Source: Larimichthys crocea (taxonomy: Eukaryota; Chordata; Actinopteri; Sciaenidae). Taken from it: a stretch of 64,000 bases of DNA. A program made the position numbers and the translations under genes. The notes under the pieces are model-generated. The model did no database searches. It was given only the letters and a program-made list of their open reading frames with translations, and was not told the origin of the DNA. This document shows, one piece after another, positions 53,779-64,000 of this stretch. The stretch lies in contig NC_040028.1 in the NCBI RefSeq assembly GCF_000972845.2, positions 20,054,210-20,118,209 on the forward strand. The letters are read 5' to 3'. Numbering within the stretch: position 1 is the first letter of the stretch; the number at the start of each line of letters is the position of its first letter.

Positions 53779-56700
53779 GCGGTCTAACAGCTCCATAACA
53801 CACAGAATATGAAGAGATGGTGGCAGCCGCATAGCGACACCCTGGGAGCAGTTAGGGGTTTGGTATCTTGCTCAAGGGTGCCTCAGCAGTGCCCATGAGG
53901 TGAAACTGGCACCTTTCCAGCTAAACCAGTCCACCTCACACTGTGATCCACCCTCTGGTTCCCGAGTCAGGTCCCTCTGGACTGAGCTACTGCCGCCAAC
54001 ATACCAGAAAGACCTGAACTTTAATAACATTTGACACCAAAAAACAAAACACAACAGAATATAGCTCTGACTCATACACGTACAGTGTTACTCATGCTGC
54101 AGGGTTTTTTTGTCTTCATCATGAGAGGAGCAAGCAAAATAACAACCACAAATGGGTTTTGTAATGTCAGTGCTTTTACATGGTTGCTTTGGGAGGGGGA
54201 AAAAAACACCTGTCTGTATTTTTTAATAACAAAAAGAAAGCTGTGTTCCTCAGGAAGAGTCTTTTTTAAACATGCTATGACAACATATGGTAATATGGAC
54301 TTCTACTGGGTACCTGGTTAGTAAAGACAATCTGTCTGAGGTACAGCCATGTGATTGTAAAACAGATTTACGGAGGCTTACATGCACAGGTCACACAGAG
54401 CATATAGTGCCAGTAAAATAACCAACAGTAGGCAGTTTGTCTTCTGTGCGATGTGTGCTGTTGATTTTTGTGCACATAAGAAGTTTAATAAAGTCAGAAT
54501 AAATATGTTTTAAAGTTTGTCAGACCAAAGAAGAAAGTGTTATTAACCATCCAGACAAATTTGAATTATTAAAAATATCAACAAGTTTATGAAATTAGGT
54601 GTTAAAATCAGGTTCTTTGCTCGGGGTGGCCTCAGCGTGTCATCGAGCCACCCTTTAAGGACCGCCCACAAAAAACTGAAAACTTGAACCTCTAACTCCA
54701 CATTTCAGTGATATACCGTTCAAAGTATTTTCACATGTTTTCAGCAACTATTGTCCAACATATTTAATGTGTTTTGAAAGAACTGCCTTTACACGGAGCT
54801 TTCCATCTTCTCTGTTGTTTCACTGTCTGAGTCACTTGGAAGCTCCGTTGTGTTTCCCTCACTGTATTTGATGTTGGAGGTAACGAGGACATGTTTTAGG
54901 AAAGAGCAGTTTATGTTGATGCAGAACATCAAACAGAACACGTTGCATGATTTTCCTTTTTGCCTTAAAATGGCCTCAGGAAAGGCACATCATTGAACTT
55001 AATTATATGCCTATAAAGGGACTTTATATTTAGGTTATAAACCTCAAGTGATATCTGCAATTTTTTAGGATAACCCCTCGTTATTAATCACAACGTGTTT
55101 CCATATGAGAACAGTAACCTACTAAGTGCATAATGTACATTACAAAACACGCCTTTACATCTTCTGTGGTTATGGTTGTTTGGGCTGGGTGATGTTATTT
55201 TCCAACACACAGAAGAAAGGAAAGAGAAGAGAGAGGAGGAGGAGGATGTGTTTGGAATAGTGCCCTCTTTTCTGCAGCTGTAGCGGAGGGGAGGGACAGG
55301 TCCTCTGGGAGTAATTGCATGCTTTTTTGTGTTTCTATCGGAATAACACATTTCTGGCTGGTAGAAGCTATGAGATGTTTGATTAAAGCTTCGCCACGAG
55401 AGAGAGAGAGAGAGAAAAAAGAACAGACTGATTACTGGGGGAAAATTATAAAGGGTTCAGAATGGTTATGCTGTGTAACCCTCGAAATGTGGGGAAGAAA
55501 AACAAATCAAGACAGAGAAAGGAAGGATGCAGTCAACACATTGTGCTGAGGTCTGCCAACATTCAGGCAGGACAATGGACTCTAAATGGCAGCTTTGTAT
55601 GTAATTAAGCATCATTCCTGTAAAACACAGGCCTCTTCCTCATTTGTCATTCTCTCTGTTCGACGTTTGGCTGCAAATTTTCACGAGGAACAATACGCTG
55701 CACAAAAAGCTTTTCTCCAGACGTCAAGGAAACTTTCCAGTGTTAATCAACCCGTGTATAAAAGAGAAAGTGCTCTTTAAAGAGGGGGTTCACTATCCTA
55801 CAGTAAAATCCTCATAAACTGATCGCACTCTGACATTTTTCAGTCGTAAAGATAAGATGGAAACGGGGCCCTTTTTAAGACCGCGACGCTGATGGGGACT
55901 AAAACACGGACAACATTCAGGCTGAATTATTTACAGAGTCTTTCAGTTTTCAAATTTAGTTTGACGTCTGGAGGAAACTGAGTGTTTTGCTTTCTCGCCG
56001 AGAGTCTGATGAAAAGATCGATACCGCTCTTTGCGTTTGTCAGTTAAATATGAAACTATAGCCGGGAGCCGGTTACCCTGACGACAGGAAATCACTGAGC
56101 ACGAGCCAAGAAAATGTCGCTTACAGAAACCTCAACTTGTCATTTTATACACCTCAGTTTATGTAGAAATTAAAGGCTCAGAGTGTAACTTTTAACAGAA
56201 ATGGTTTTCAGTGATATATAATAATTAGCATATTTAATTATTGTGATTTATTACATTAGAATTACCCACACAATGCAGAACAAGCACCGATGACGTGCTT
56301 CGAACTGTAGTTTTACAGAACTTTCTAAATATACGTATCTAAAGGAACCTCAGTAGCCTCGTGCGGTTGTGACCGTGACCTCTTTGAAAGCCACCGTAGT
56401 GTCTCATCTCACCACGACATGCCACTAAATTTTACACACCAGATCAAACGTGGAACAGAGCCAGGCCACAGTAGCTGTTTCAACTCTTACTGACATTATT
56501 TCAAACTGACCTGCGCTACACAAACCCTAATAAGCATTTCATTTTTGTTTGAATAATTCTGTAGCAGCACAGAAAGATGCACAGAGGTCTAAATAAAAAC
56601 AAAGAAGAAGGAGAAGGGAAAGTTGTGCAAATGCTGAGAGAGAAGACGGGTGTCACAGTAATTAAAGGCGGACAGCTGTCTCCTCGGGCCTCTGTGATTG

Positions 56701-58070
56701 CACGCTGCAGAGCATTGGTGTTAATGTGTTTATTTTGTTGTAAGCAGCTGTTCCTCCACGTTCTTATTTTAATGATCATGAGAAGAAAATGTGTTATTTT
56801 TGGTTGCCATGCTTGTCTTTTTCTTTCTTTTCCTTTTCTGCTGAACGTAGTGAAAGATAGGGAGGATAAAGCAAAGTGAGAGCGGACAGAGACTAATTAT
56901 GGCTTTGGAAAAGTTCAGCTCTAATTACTACACATCCACAAAGGCATCTATTTCCTACCTATTCTCATGCTACGCATACCCACTGTGATAAAAACCGTAC
57001 CTTCTGTTCTTCACAGTGACTCTTTGAATCCTTCTCCTTTGTTTTACCCGTTGAAGAATTCAGTTTCTGTTCATTGTTTTTCCACCTTGAGCCGAACTGA
57101 GATTCTCTGTTCAGTTCTTCAAGGACTCAAGGAGGCAATATGAGTTTAAACATGAGGGTAAATTATTGTATTACCTGCCTAATTAAGTGATAACCTTCTC
57201 TAATTAATGGACCTCGATCTAAGGAGAGTAAACTAAACTAAAAAATGATGATTCAAACGAACGTGCAGCTAGAACCGGGCGGTCGTGAGCGAGGTAGTCG
57301 AGCGCCTTGACAGCGAGTATGTGACCAAGAGCGTGTAAACAGGAAGTGACCTTGAGCTTTCGAAAACTTCACCATACATAACTTCCAATGCAGGTCTCTA
57401 AGTTACAACTGTATTCATGAGCATCTGGCTGAGCCTGACCTGCTCGGAGATGTGCTGCATTCTTAAACGCTGCGCAAATATTAATTTGTAGCTGTTGCTC
57501 TCTGTCGTGTTTTTGTTTTTGTTTTTCAAGGCTTTTTATGTGTCGAGGTAAAAACACTGATACAAATTAAATCTGTTTCATATATATAATGCAATTTATT
57601 TCAAACACTGCAATGTCAATATAATGTTTTGTTTATGTACGAAAGCGGACTTTTGTCTGCAAATAAAGAGTTTGTGTTCTGTATGGACAAAATGTGTCTG
57701 TAGCACCAAACGAGATGAACAAGCGAGCGCCTGTCAGGAGGGTAGAGGTAAGACAGAAGGTATCTCAGAGCGGACGTCGTTATGGCGAAGGTCCCAGTTA
57801 CTGTCACCCTCACCAACTGTCTAACCACATGGGTCAGGCCAGCACCTGATGGAAGTTTTAAGGTCACGCGCCGCAAAGTGTTTGCTCGGAGAAGAAGCGA
57901 CAGCCGAGAGGTTACATCATGACACGCTGTCCCGTCGAATCTTCAAATTATGTACCGACTTTTCAGAACACCGCAGCACCGTCAGCTTTGATAACTTAGT
58001 TAGAGTTGGACTCGGGATGTTGACGTGACCGAGTGCAAGCAGGGACGGAGCAGGAATTTGGAAACAGTAG
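53779..58070 (+). repeat. Duplicated segment C1
   Basis: About 4.3 kb, from GGTCTAACAGCTCCATAAC to GGAATTTGGAAACAGTAG, repeated at 59810-64000. Inside are a reverse copy of the 36.8-kb repeat (54620-54790) and AT-rich DNA with no exon. Confidence 0.9.
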
Positions 58071-59360
58071 TTAATAAGTAGTCCGTAGCTAAAGCAGGTA
58101 TAAAGTTTCCTTTTTACTCGTTTGACGCTGTTGTTTCCAATGATACTAATTACGGTTCAGCTCGATCGAAGTACATTATGAGTCTGACAATTTTATAGGA
58201 GTGCAAAGCTAAATAGCTGGTGAATGAGACAGACTTTAATGATCGCACACCAAAGAAATTCACTTGTTACAACAGCTCGTGTGTATAAGAAATAACTCAT
58301 GAGTAAGAAATCTATAGAAGAAAGTCACGAAGTCGTGCTGCTGTCTGACAGCTGTAGATCTCCTTCTTACAAACGTGATCTTGAGTTCTGACAGATATCT
58401 GCTCTCTGTTGTCTTTATCGTGAGTTTAAGCTCCACAGATGACATGTTTGGTTTTAAAGCTAGACATGCTGCTGACTTGTGTGTGTGTGTGTGTGTGTGC
58501 CCTAAAGCAAACTGTAAAAAGATATCAACATCCACACCCATCATCTCTTGATGTGATCATGTGATGCTTCTAAAGCTTTTAAATGTGCGCATGCCCACCA
58601 AACTGTGTCAATAACTGAGTCCCAGCTATGGTGTCAGACAAGAGGGAGATAAGATATGATGAGACAGACTTTCATAGCTTGTCGTATATACAAAGCGGAC
58701 AAGAACTAACTCATAAATAAGAAATATATAGGAAAAAGTCATGCTGAAGAAAGTTGTTGAAGGAGCTGCTTCAGGCCTCCACAGACACATTCGTGTAGCT
58801 TTGCTAACTTCCTCTATGGAGTCTAGGGAGGCAGTCCAGGACAGAGCTGGATATCTTGACCAGTCTCTCCATAGCAGATGAATGCATAGAAGATTGATTG
58901 ACTGTTTCAAGTGTGTATTCAGTACTTTAAACTATTTAAATTGCTCCATTAGCACTTAAAGCTACAGTACTTAAAGTTATTTTACCTTTAGAAGTTCATT
59001 TAGTACTTTAACCAAACAATTTTATCTCCTCAGCTTGCTTGTGAACTTGATGATGACTTGTTGATGAGCAGCTTACATATTGTATCATAAATTTAGTAAA
59101 GATCTGTATCACACCGTTTGGTAATCTTATTTGGCTGTTTATTTCCCTTATTTCAAGTATTTGGATATGTTTACCGTAAAATAGAATGATCTCCTTTACT
59201 GGTACTAAGTGGAAGCCAATGCAAAACACGTCTTCTCTTTCGGGGATATAAGTCATAGGCTTCATCCGCTTTTCTTTATCCTCCCCTCTTCTAAAGATTA
59301 CTTCATTGGAGAATCTAAACTAGACAGCAACACTCTGATTAGATATACGATTGAACACCT
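58071..59360. other. Spacer between C1 and the long minisatellite
   Basis: About 1.3 kb. It has two related repeats (58221-58340 and 58660-58740) sharing ACAGACTTT, ACTCAT(G/A)A(G/A)TAAGAAAT and ATATAG; they look like remnants of the teleost TTTATTGATC-type repeat. A (GT)n lies at 58480-58499. Confidence 0.5.
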
Positions 59361-59812
59361 TTATTAACTAGTTACACCGACCTTTAGTAACAAGTACAAC
59401 CAACCTTTATTAACTAGGCACACAACCTGTATTAACGAGTACACACCTGTTATTAAATGAGGTACACACCTGTATTAACGAGGCACACACCTGTATTAAC
59501 TAGGCCACCCACCTGTATTAAACTAGAAATACACACCTGTATTAATGATGGTACACACACCTGTGATTAACGAGGTACAACACCTGTATTAACGAGGTAC
59601 ACACCTGTATTAACTAGGTCACACACCTGTTATAACGAGATACCACACTGTATAACTAGGCACACACCTGTAATTACGAGATACACACCTGTATTAATGA
59701 GGTCACACCTGTATTGAACAGTAACCCACCACCTGTATTACGAGGTACACACCTGTATTAACGAGGTACAACACCTGTATTAACGAGGTACACACCTGTA
59801 TTAAGAGAGGCG
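59361..59812 (+). repeat. 21-base minisatellite, about twenty irregular units
   Basis: Same unit as at 53689, but nearly every unit differs by a one- or two-base insertion or deletion, such as CACCTGTGATTAACG and CCTGTTATAACG. Confidence 0.9.
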
Positions 59813-62800
59813 GTCTAACAGCTCCATAACACAGAATGTGAAGAATGGTGGCAGCCACATAGCGACACCTGGAGCAGTTAGGGTTTGGTATCTTGCTCAA
59901 GGGTGCCTCAGCAGTGCCCATGAGGTGAAACTGGCACCTTTCCAGCTAAACCAGTCCACCTCACACTGTGATCCACCCCTGGTTCCCGAGTCAGGCCCTC
60001 TGGACTGAGCTACTGCCGCCAACATACCAGAAAGACCTGAACTTTAATAACATTTGACACCAAAAAACAAAACACAACAGAATATGCTCTGACTCATACA
60101 GTACAGTGTTTACCTCATGCTGCAGGGTTTTTTTGTCTTCAATCAGGAGAGGAGCAAGCAAATAACAACCACAAATGGGTTTTGTAATGTCAGTGCTTTT
60201 TACATGGTTGCTTGGGGAGGGGGAAAAACACCCTGTCTGTATTTTTTAATAACAAAAAGAAAGCTGTGTTCCTCATGAAGATCTTTTTTAAACATGCTAT
60301 GACAATATGGTAATAGGACTTCTACTGGTGACTGGGTAAAAGACAATCTGTCTGGGGTACAGCCATGTGATTGTAAAACATTTACTGAGGCTTACATGCA
60401 CAGTCACACAAGCATAGTGTCCAACAGTAGGCAGTTGTCTCTGTGCGATGTGTGCTCTTGATTTTGTGCACATAAGAAGTTTAATAAAGTCAGAATAAAG
60501 TGTTTTAAAGTTTGTCAGACCAAAGAAGAAAGTGTTATAACCATCCAGAAAATTTGAATTATAAAAATATCAACAAGTTTATGAATTAGGTGTTAAATCA
60601 GGTTCTTTGCTCGGGGTGGCCTCAGCGGGTCACGAGCCACCTTTAGGACCCGCCCACAAAAAACTGAAAACTTGACCCTCTAACTCCACATTTCCAGAAT
60701 ATATCGTCCAAAGTGTTTTCACATGTTTTTTTTTGTCCAACATATTTAATGTGTTTGAGAGGAACTGCTTTACAACACGGAGCTTTCCATCGTCTCTGTT
60801 GTTTCACTGTCTGAGTCACTTGGAGCCTCGTTGTGTTTCCCTCACTGTATTTGATGTTGAAGGTAACGAGGACATGTTTAGGAAAGAGCAGTTTATGTTG
60901 ATTGCAGAACATCAAACAGACACGTTGCATGATTTTCCTTTTTGCCTTAAAATGGCCTCAGGAAAGGCACATCATTTAACTTAATTATATGCCTATAAAG
61001 GGACTTTATATTTAGGTTATAAACCTCAGTGATATCTGCAATTTTTTAGGATAACCCCTCGTTATTATCACAACGTGTTTCCATATGAGAACAGTAACCT
61101 ACTAAGTGCATAATGTACATACAAAACCGCCTTTACACTTCTGTGGTTATGGTTGTTTGGGCTGGGTGATGTTATTTTCCAACACACAGAAGAAGGAAAG
61201 AGAAGAGAGAGGAGGAGAGGAATGTTTGGAATGGTGCCCTCTTTTCTGCAGCTGTAGCGGAGGGGAGGGACAGGTCCTCTGGGAGTAATTGCATGCTTTT
61301 TTGTGTTTCTATCGGAATAACACATTTCTGGCTGGTAGAAGCTATAGATGTTTGAAAAGCCGCCACGAAGAGAGAGAGAGAGAGAAAAGAACAGACTGAT
61401 ACTGGGGGAAAATTATAAAGGGTTCAGAATGGTTTATGCTGTGTAACCCTCGAATGGGGGGAAGAAAACAAATACAAGACAGAGAAAGGAAGGATGCAGT
61501 CAACACATTTGTGCTGAGTCTGCCAACATTCAGGCAGACAATGGACTCTAAATGGCACTTTGTATTTAATTAAGCATCATTCCTGTAAAACACAGGCCCT
61601 TTCCTCATTGTCATTCTCTTCTGTTCGACGTTTGGCTGCAAATTTCACGAGGAACAATACGCTGCACAAAAAGCTTTTCTTCTCAGACGTCAAGGAAACT
61701 TTCCAGTGTATCAACCCGTGTAAAAAGAGAAAGTGCTTCTTTAAAGAGGGGGTTCACATCCTAACAGTAAAATCCTCATAAACTGATCGCACTCTGGACA
61801 TTTTTGAGTCGTAAAGATAAGATGGAAACGGGGCTTTTTTAAGACGCGACGTTGATGGGGACCAAAACACGGACAACATTCAGGCTGAATTATTTACAGA
61901 GTCTTTCAGTTTTTCAAATTTTGTTTGACGTCTCGAAGGAAACTGAGTGTTTTGCTTTCTCGCTCGAGAGTTGATGAAAAGATCGAGTACCGCTCTTTGC
62001 GTTTGTCAGTTAAATATGAAACTATAGCCGGGAGCCGGTTACCCTGACGACAGGAAATCACTGAGCACGAGGCCAAGAAAATGTCTCGCTACAAAACCTA
62101 CAACTTGTCATTTTATACACCTCAGTTATTAGAAATTAAAGGCTCAGAGTGTAACTTTTAAAACAGAAAGGTTTTCGGGATATATAATATTCACCCTAGA
62201 ATAATTAGCATATTTAATTATTGTGATTTTATTACATTAGAATTACCCACACAATGCAGAACAAGCACCGCTGACGTGCTTCGAACTGTAGTTTACAGAA
62301 CTTTCTAAATATACGTATCTAAAGGAACCTCAGTAGCCTCGTGCGGTTGTGACCGTGACCTCTTTTAAAGCCACCGTAGCGCTCATCTCTCACCACGACA
62401 TGCCACTAAATTTTACACACCAGATCAAACGTGGAACAGAGCCAGGCCACAGTAGCTGTTTCAACTCTTACTAACATTTATTTCAAACTGACCTGCGCTA
62501 CACAAACCCTAATAAGCATTTCATTTTTTTTGAATAATCCTGTAGCAGCACAGAAAGATGCACAGAGGTCTAAATAAAAAACAAAGAAGAAGAAGAAGGG
62601 AAAGTTGTGAAATGCTAGAGAGAAGACGGGTGCACAGTAATTAAAGGCGGACAGCTGTCTCCTCGGGCCTCTGTGATTGCACGCTGCAGAGCATTGGTGT
62701 TAATGTGTTATTTGTTGTAAGCAGCTGTTCCTCCACGTTCTTATTAATGATCATGAGAAGAAAATGTGTTATTTTGGTTCCATGCTTGTCTTTTCTTTCT

Positions 62801-64000
62801 TTTCCTTTTCTGCTGAACGTAGTGAAAGATAGGGGGATAAAGCAAAGTGGAGAGCGGACAGAGCACAATTATGGCTTTGGAAAGTTCAGCTCTAATACTA
62901 CACACCACAAGGCATCTATTTCCTACCTATTCTCATGCTACGCATACCCACGGTGTAAAAACCGCACCTTCGTTCTTCACAGTGACTCTTTGAATCCTTC
63001 TCCTTTGTTTTACACGTTGAAGAATCAATTTTGTTCATTGTTTTTCCACCTTGAGCCGAACTGAGATTCTCTGTTCAGTTCTTCAAGGACTCAGGGAGGC
63101 AATATGAGTTTAAACATGACGGTAAATTATTGTTATTACTGCCTAATTAAGTGATAACCTTCTCTATTAATGGACCTCGATCTAGGAGATTAAACAAACT
63201 AAAAAATGATGATTCAAACGAACGTGCAGTTAGAACCGGGCGGTCGAGCGCCTTGACAGCGAGTATGTGACCAAGAGCGTGTAAACAGGAAGTGACCTTG
63301 AGCTTCGAAAACTTCACCATACATAACTTTCCAATGCAGGTCTCTAAGTTACAACTGTATTCATGAGCATCTGGCTGAGCCTGACCTGCTCGGAGATGTG
63401 CTCATTCTTAAACGCTGCGCAAATATTAATTGTAGCTGTTGCTCTCTGTCGTGTTTTTGTTTTTGTTTTTCAAGGCTTTTTTATGTGTCGAGGTAAAAAC
63501 ACTGATACAAATTAAATCTGTTTCATATAAAATGCAATTTATTCAAACACTGTCAATATAATGTTTTGTTTATGTACGAAAGCGGACCTGTCGGCAAATA
63601 AAGAGTTGTGTTCTGTATAAAACAAATGTGTCTGTAGCAAAAACGAGATGAACAAGCGAGCGCCTGTCAGGAGGGTAGAGGTAAGACAGAAGGTATCTCA
63701 GAGCGGACGTCGTTATGGCGAAGGTCCCAGTTACTACTGTCACCCTCACAACTGTCTAACCACATGGGTCAGGCCAGCACCTGATGGAAGTTTTAAGGTC
63801 ACGCGCCGCAAAGTGTTTGCTCGAGAAGAAGCGACAGCCGAGAGGTTACATCATGACACGCTGTCCCGCGAATCTTCAAATTAGGTACCGACTTTCAGAA
63901 CACCGCAGCACCGTCAGCTTTGAAACTTAGTTAGAGTTGGACCGGGATGTTGACGTGACCGAGTGCAAGCCGGGACGGAGCAGGAATTTGGAAACAGTAG
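59810..64000 (+). repeat. Duplicated segment C2 (reaches window end)
   Basis: Matches C1 over its whole length, but with many single-base deletions and few clear substitutions. The offset between the copies falls from about 6,031 at the left end to 5,930 at the right. The window ends within the duplicate. Confidence 0.9.

Larger units (their letters stand above)
51403..64000. other. cmss1 5' flank; no conserved gene recognised
   Basis: Upstream of cmss1. Beyond its promoter I see a hAT-like MITE, a transposon-like zinc-binding ORF remnant, repeats related to those near 36.8 kb (54600-54790 in reverse), a minisatellite and the duplicated C1/C2 segments. No splice-linked coding series could be read. 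Confidence 0.5.

Noticed and set aside
55088..55351. Minus-strand frame recurring at 61068-61325, which could suggest a conserved duplicated gene
   Set aside because: The recurrence comes from the C1/C2 nucleotide duplication; the frame shifts between copies and no domain is visible.
57120..57240. AT-rich stretch with TAATTA motifs as a conserved homeodomain enhancer
   Set aside because: Only short common motifs; the apparent conservation at 63.1 kb is from the C1/C2 duplicate, and cross-species conservation cannot be judged here.

Overview
The window is nuclear DNA from a vertebrate, almost certainly a ray-finned fish and probably a percomorph teleost. Four multi-exon genes have vertebrate-type GT-AG introns and AATAAA poly(A) signals. 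The intergenic and intronic DNA is full of (CA)n microsatellites, hAT-like and pogo-like MITEs, a tRNA-derived SINE, an RTE/Rex3-like LINE tail and other interspersed repeats of the kind common in teleosts. Two runs of ten Ns mark scaffolding gaps.

Layout from left to right. 1-3286: intron or upstream sequence of dcbld2, with repeat copies. 3287-9854 (+): the last twelve coding exons of dcbld2 (LCCL and discoidin domains, transmembrane segment, YxxP-rich tail); the signal peptide and CUB exons lie outside the window. 12410-15746 (-): complete seven-exon tmem30c, a CDC50-type flippase subunit. 16342-51402 (-): complete ten-exon cmss1, a ribosome-biogenesis protein. Its exons 2-10 fill 16.3-19.1 kb, but exon 1 lies alone at 51.4 kb beyond a 32.3-kb intron. 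30998-45480 (+): the complete coding region of filip1l in four exons, sitting entirely inside that cmss1 intron on the opposite strand. 45.5-51.3 kb: hAT-like element, repeats and a very large CT/CA microsatellite block next to cmss1 exon 1. 51.4-64 kb: no recognisable conserved gene, one transposon-like zinc-binding ORF remnant, a minisatellite and a duplicated 4.3-kb segment.

The set dcbld2 - tmem30c - cmss1 - filip1l corresponds to the human 3q12 neighbourhood, which supports the paralogue assignments (DCBLD2 not DCBLD1, TMEM30C not A or B, FILIP1L not FILIP1). The genes do not form a pathway. The link is structural: filip1l is nested antisense in cmss1, and dcbld2 and tmem30c converge tail to tail.

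The most useful observations are: (1) the nested antisense arrangement; (2) three near-identical duplicated segments, two of which flank N gaps and one of which shows pervasive small deletions, all better explained as assembly or haplotype artefacts than as biology; (3) a MITE insertion whose empty site survives in another copy of the host repeat in the same window; (4) a repeat family that spreads a CTCF-like core; (5) a splice-donor-like GTAAGT at the filip1l stop. I did not find a previously undescribed biological system. All exon borders were read by eye from splice consensus and reading-frame continuity; homology statements rest on recognition of the families, not on a search.
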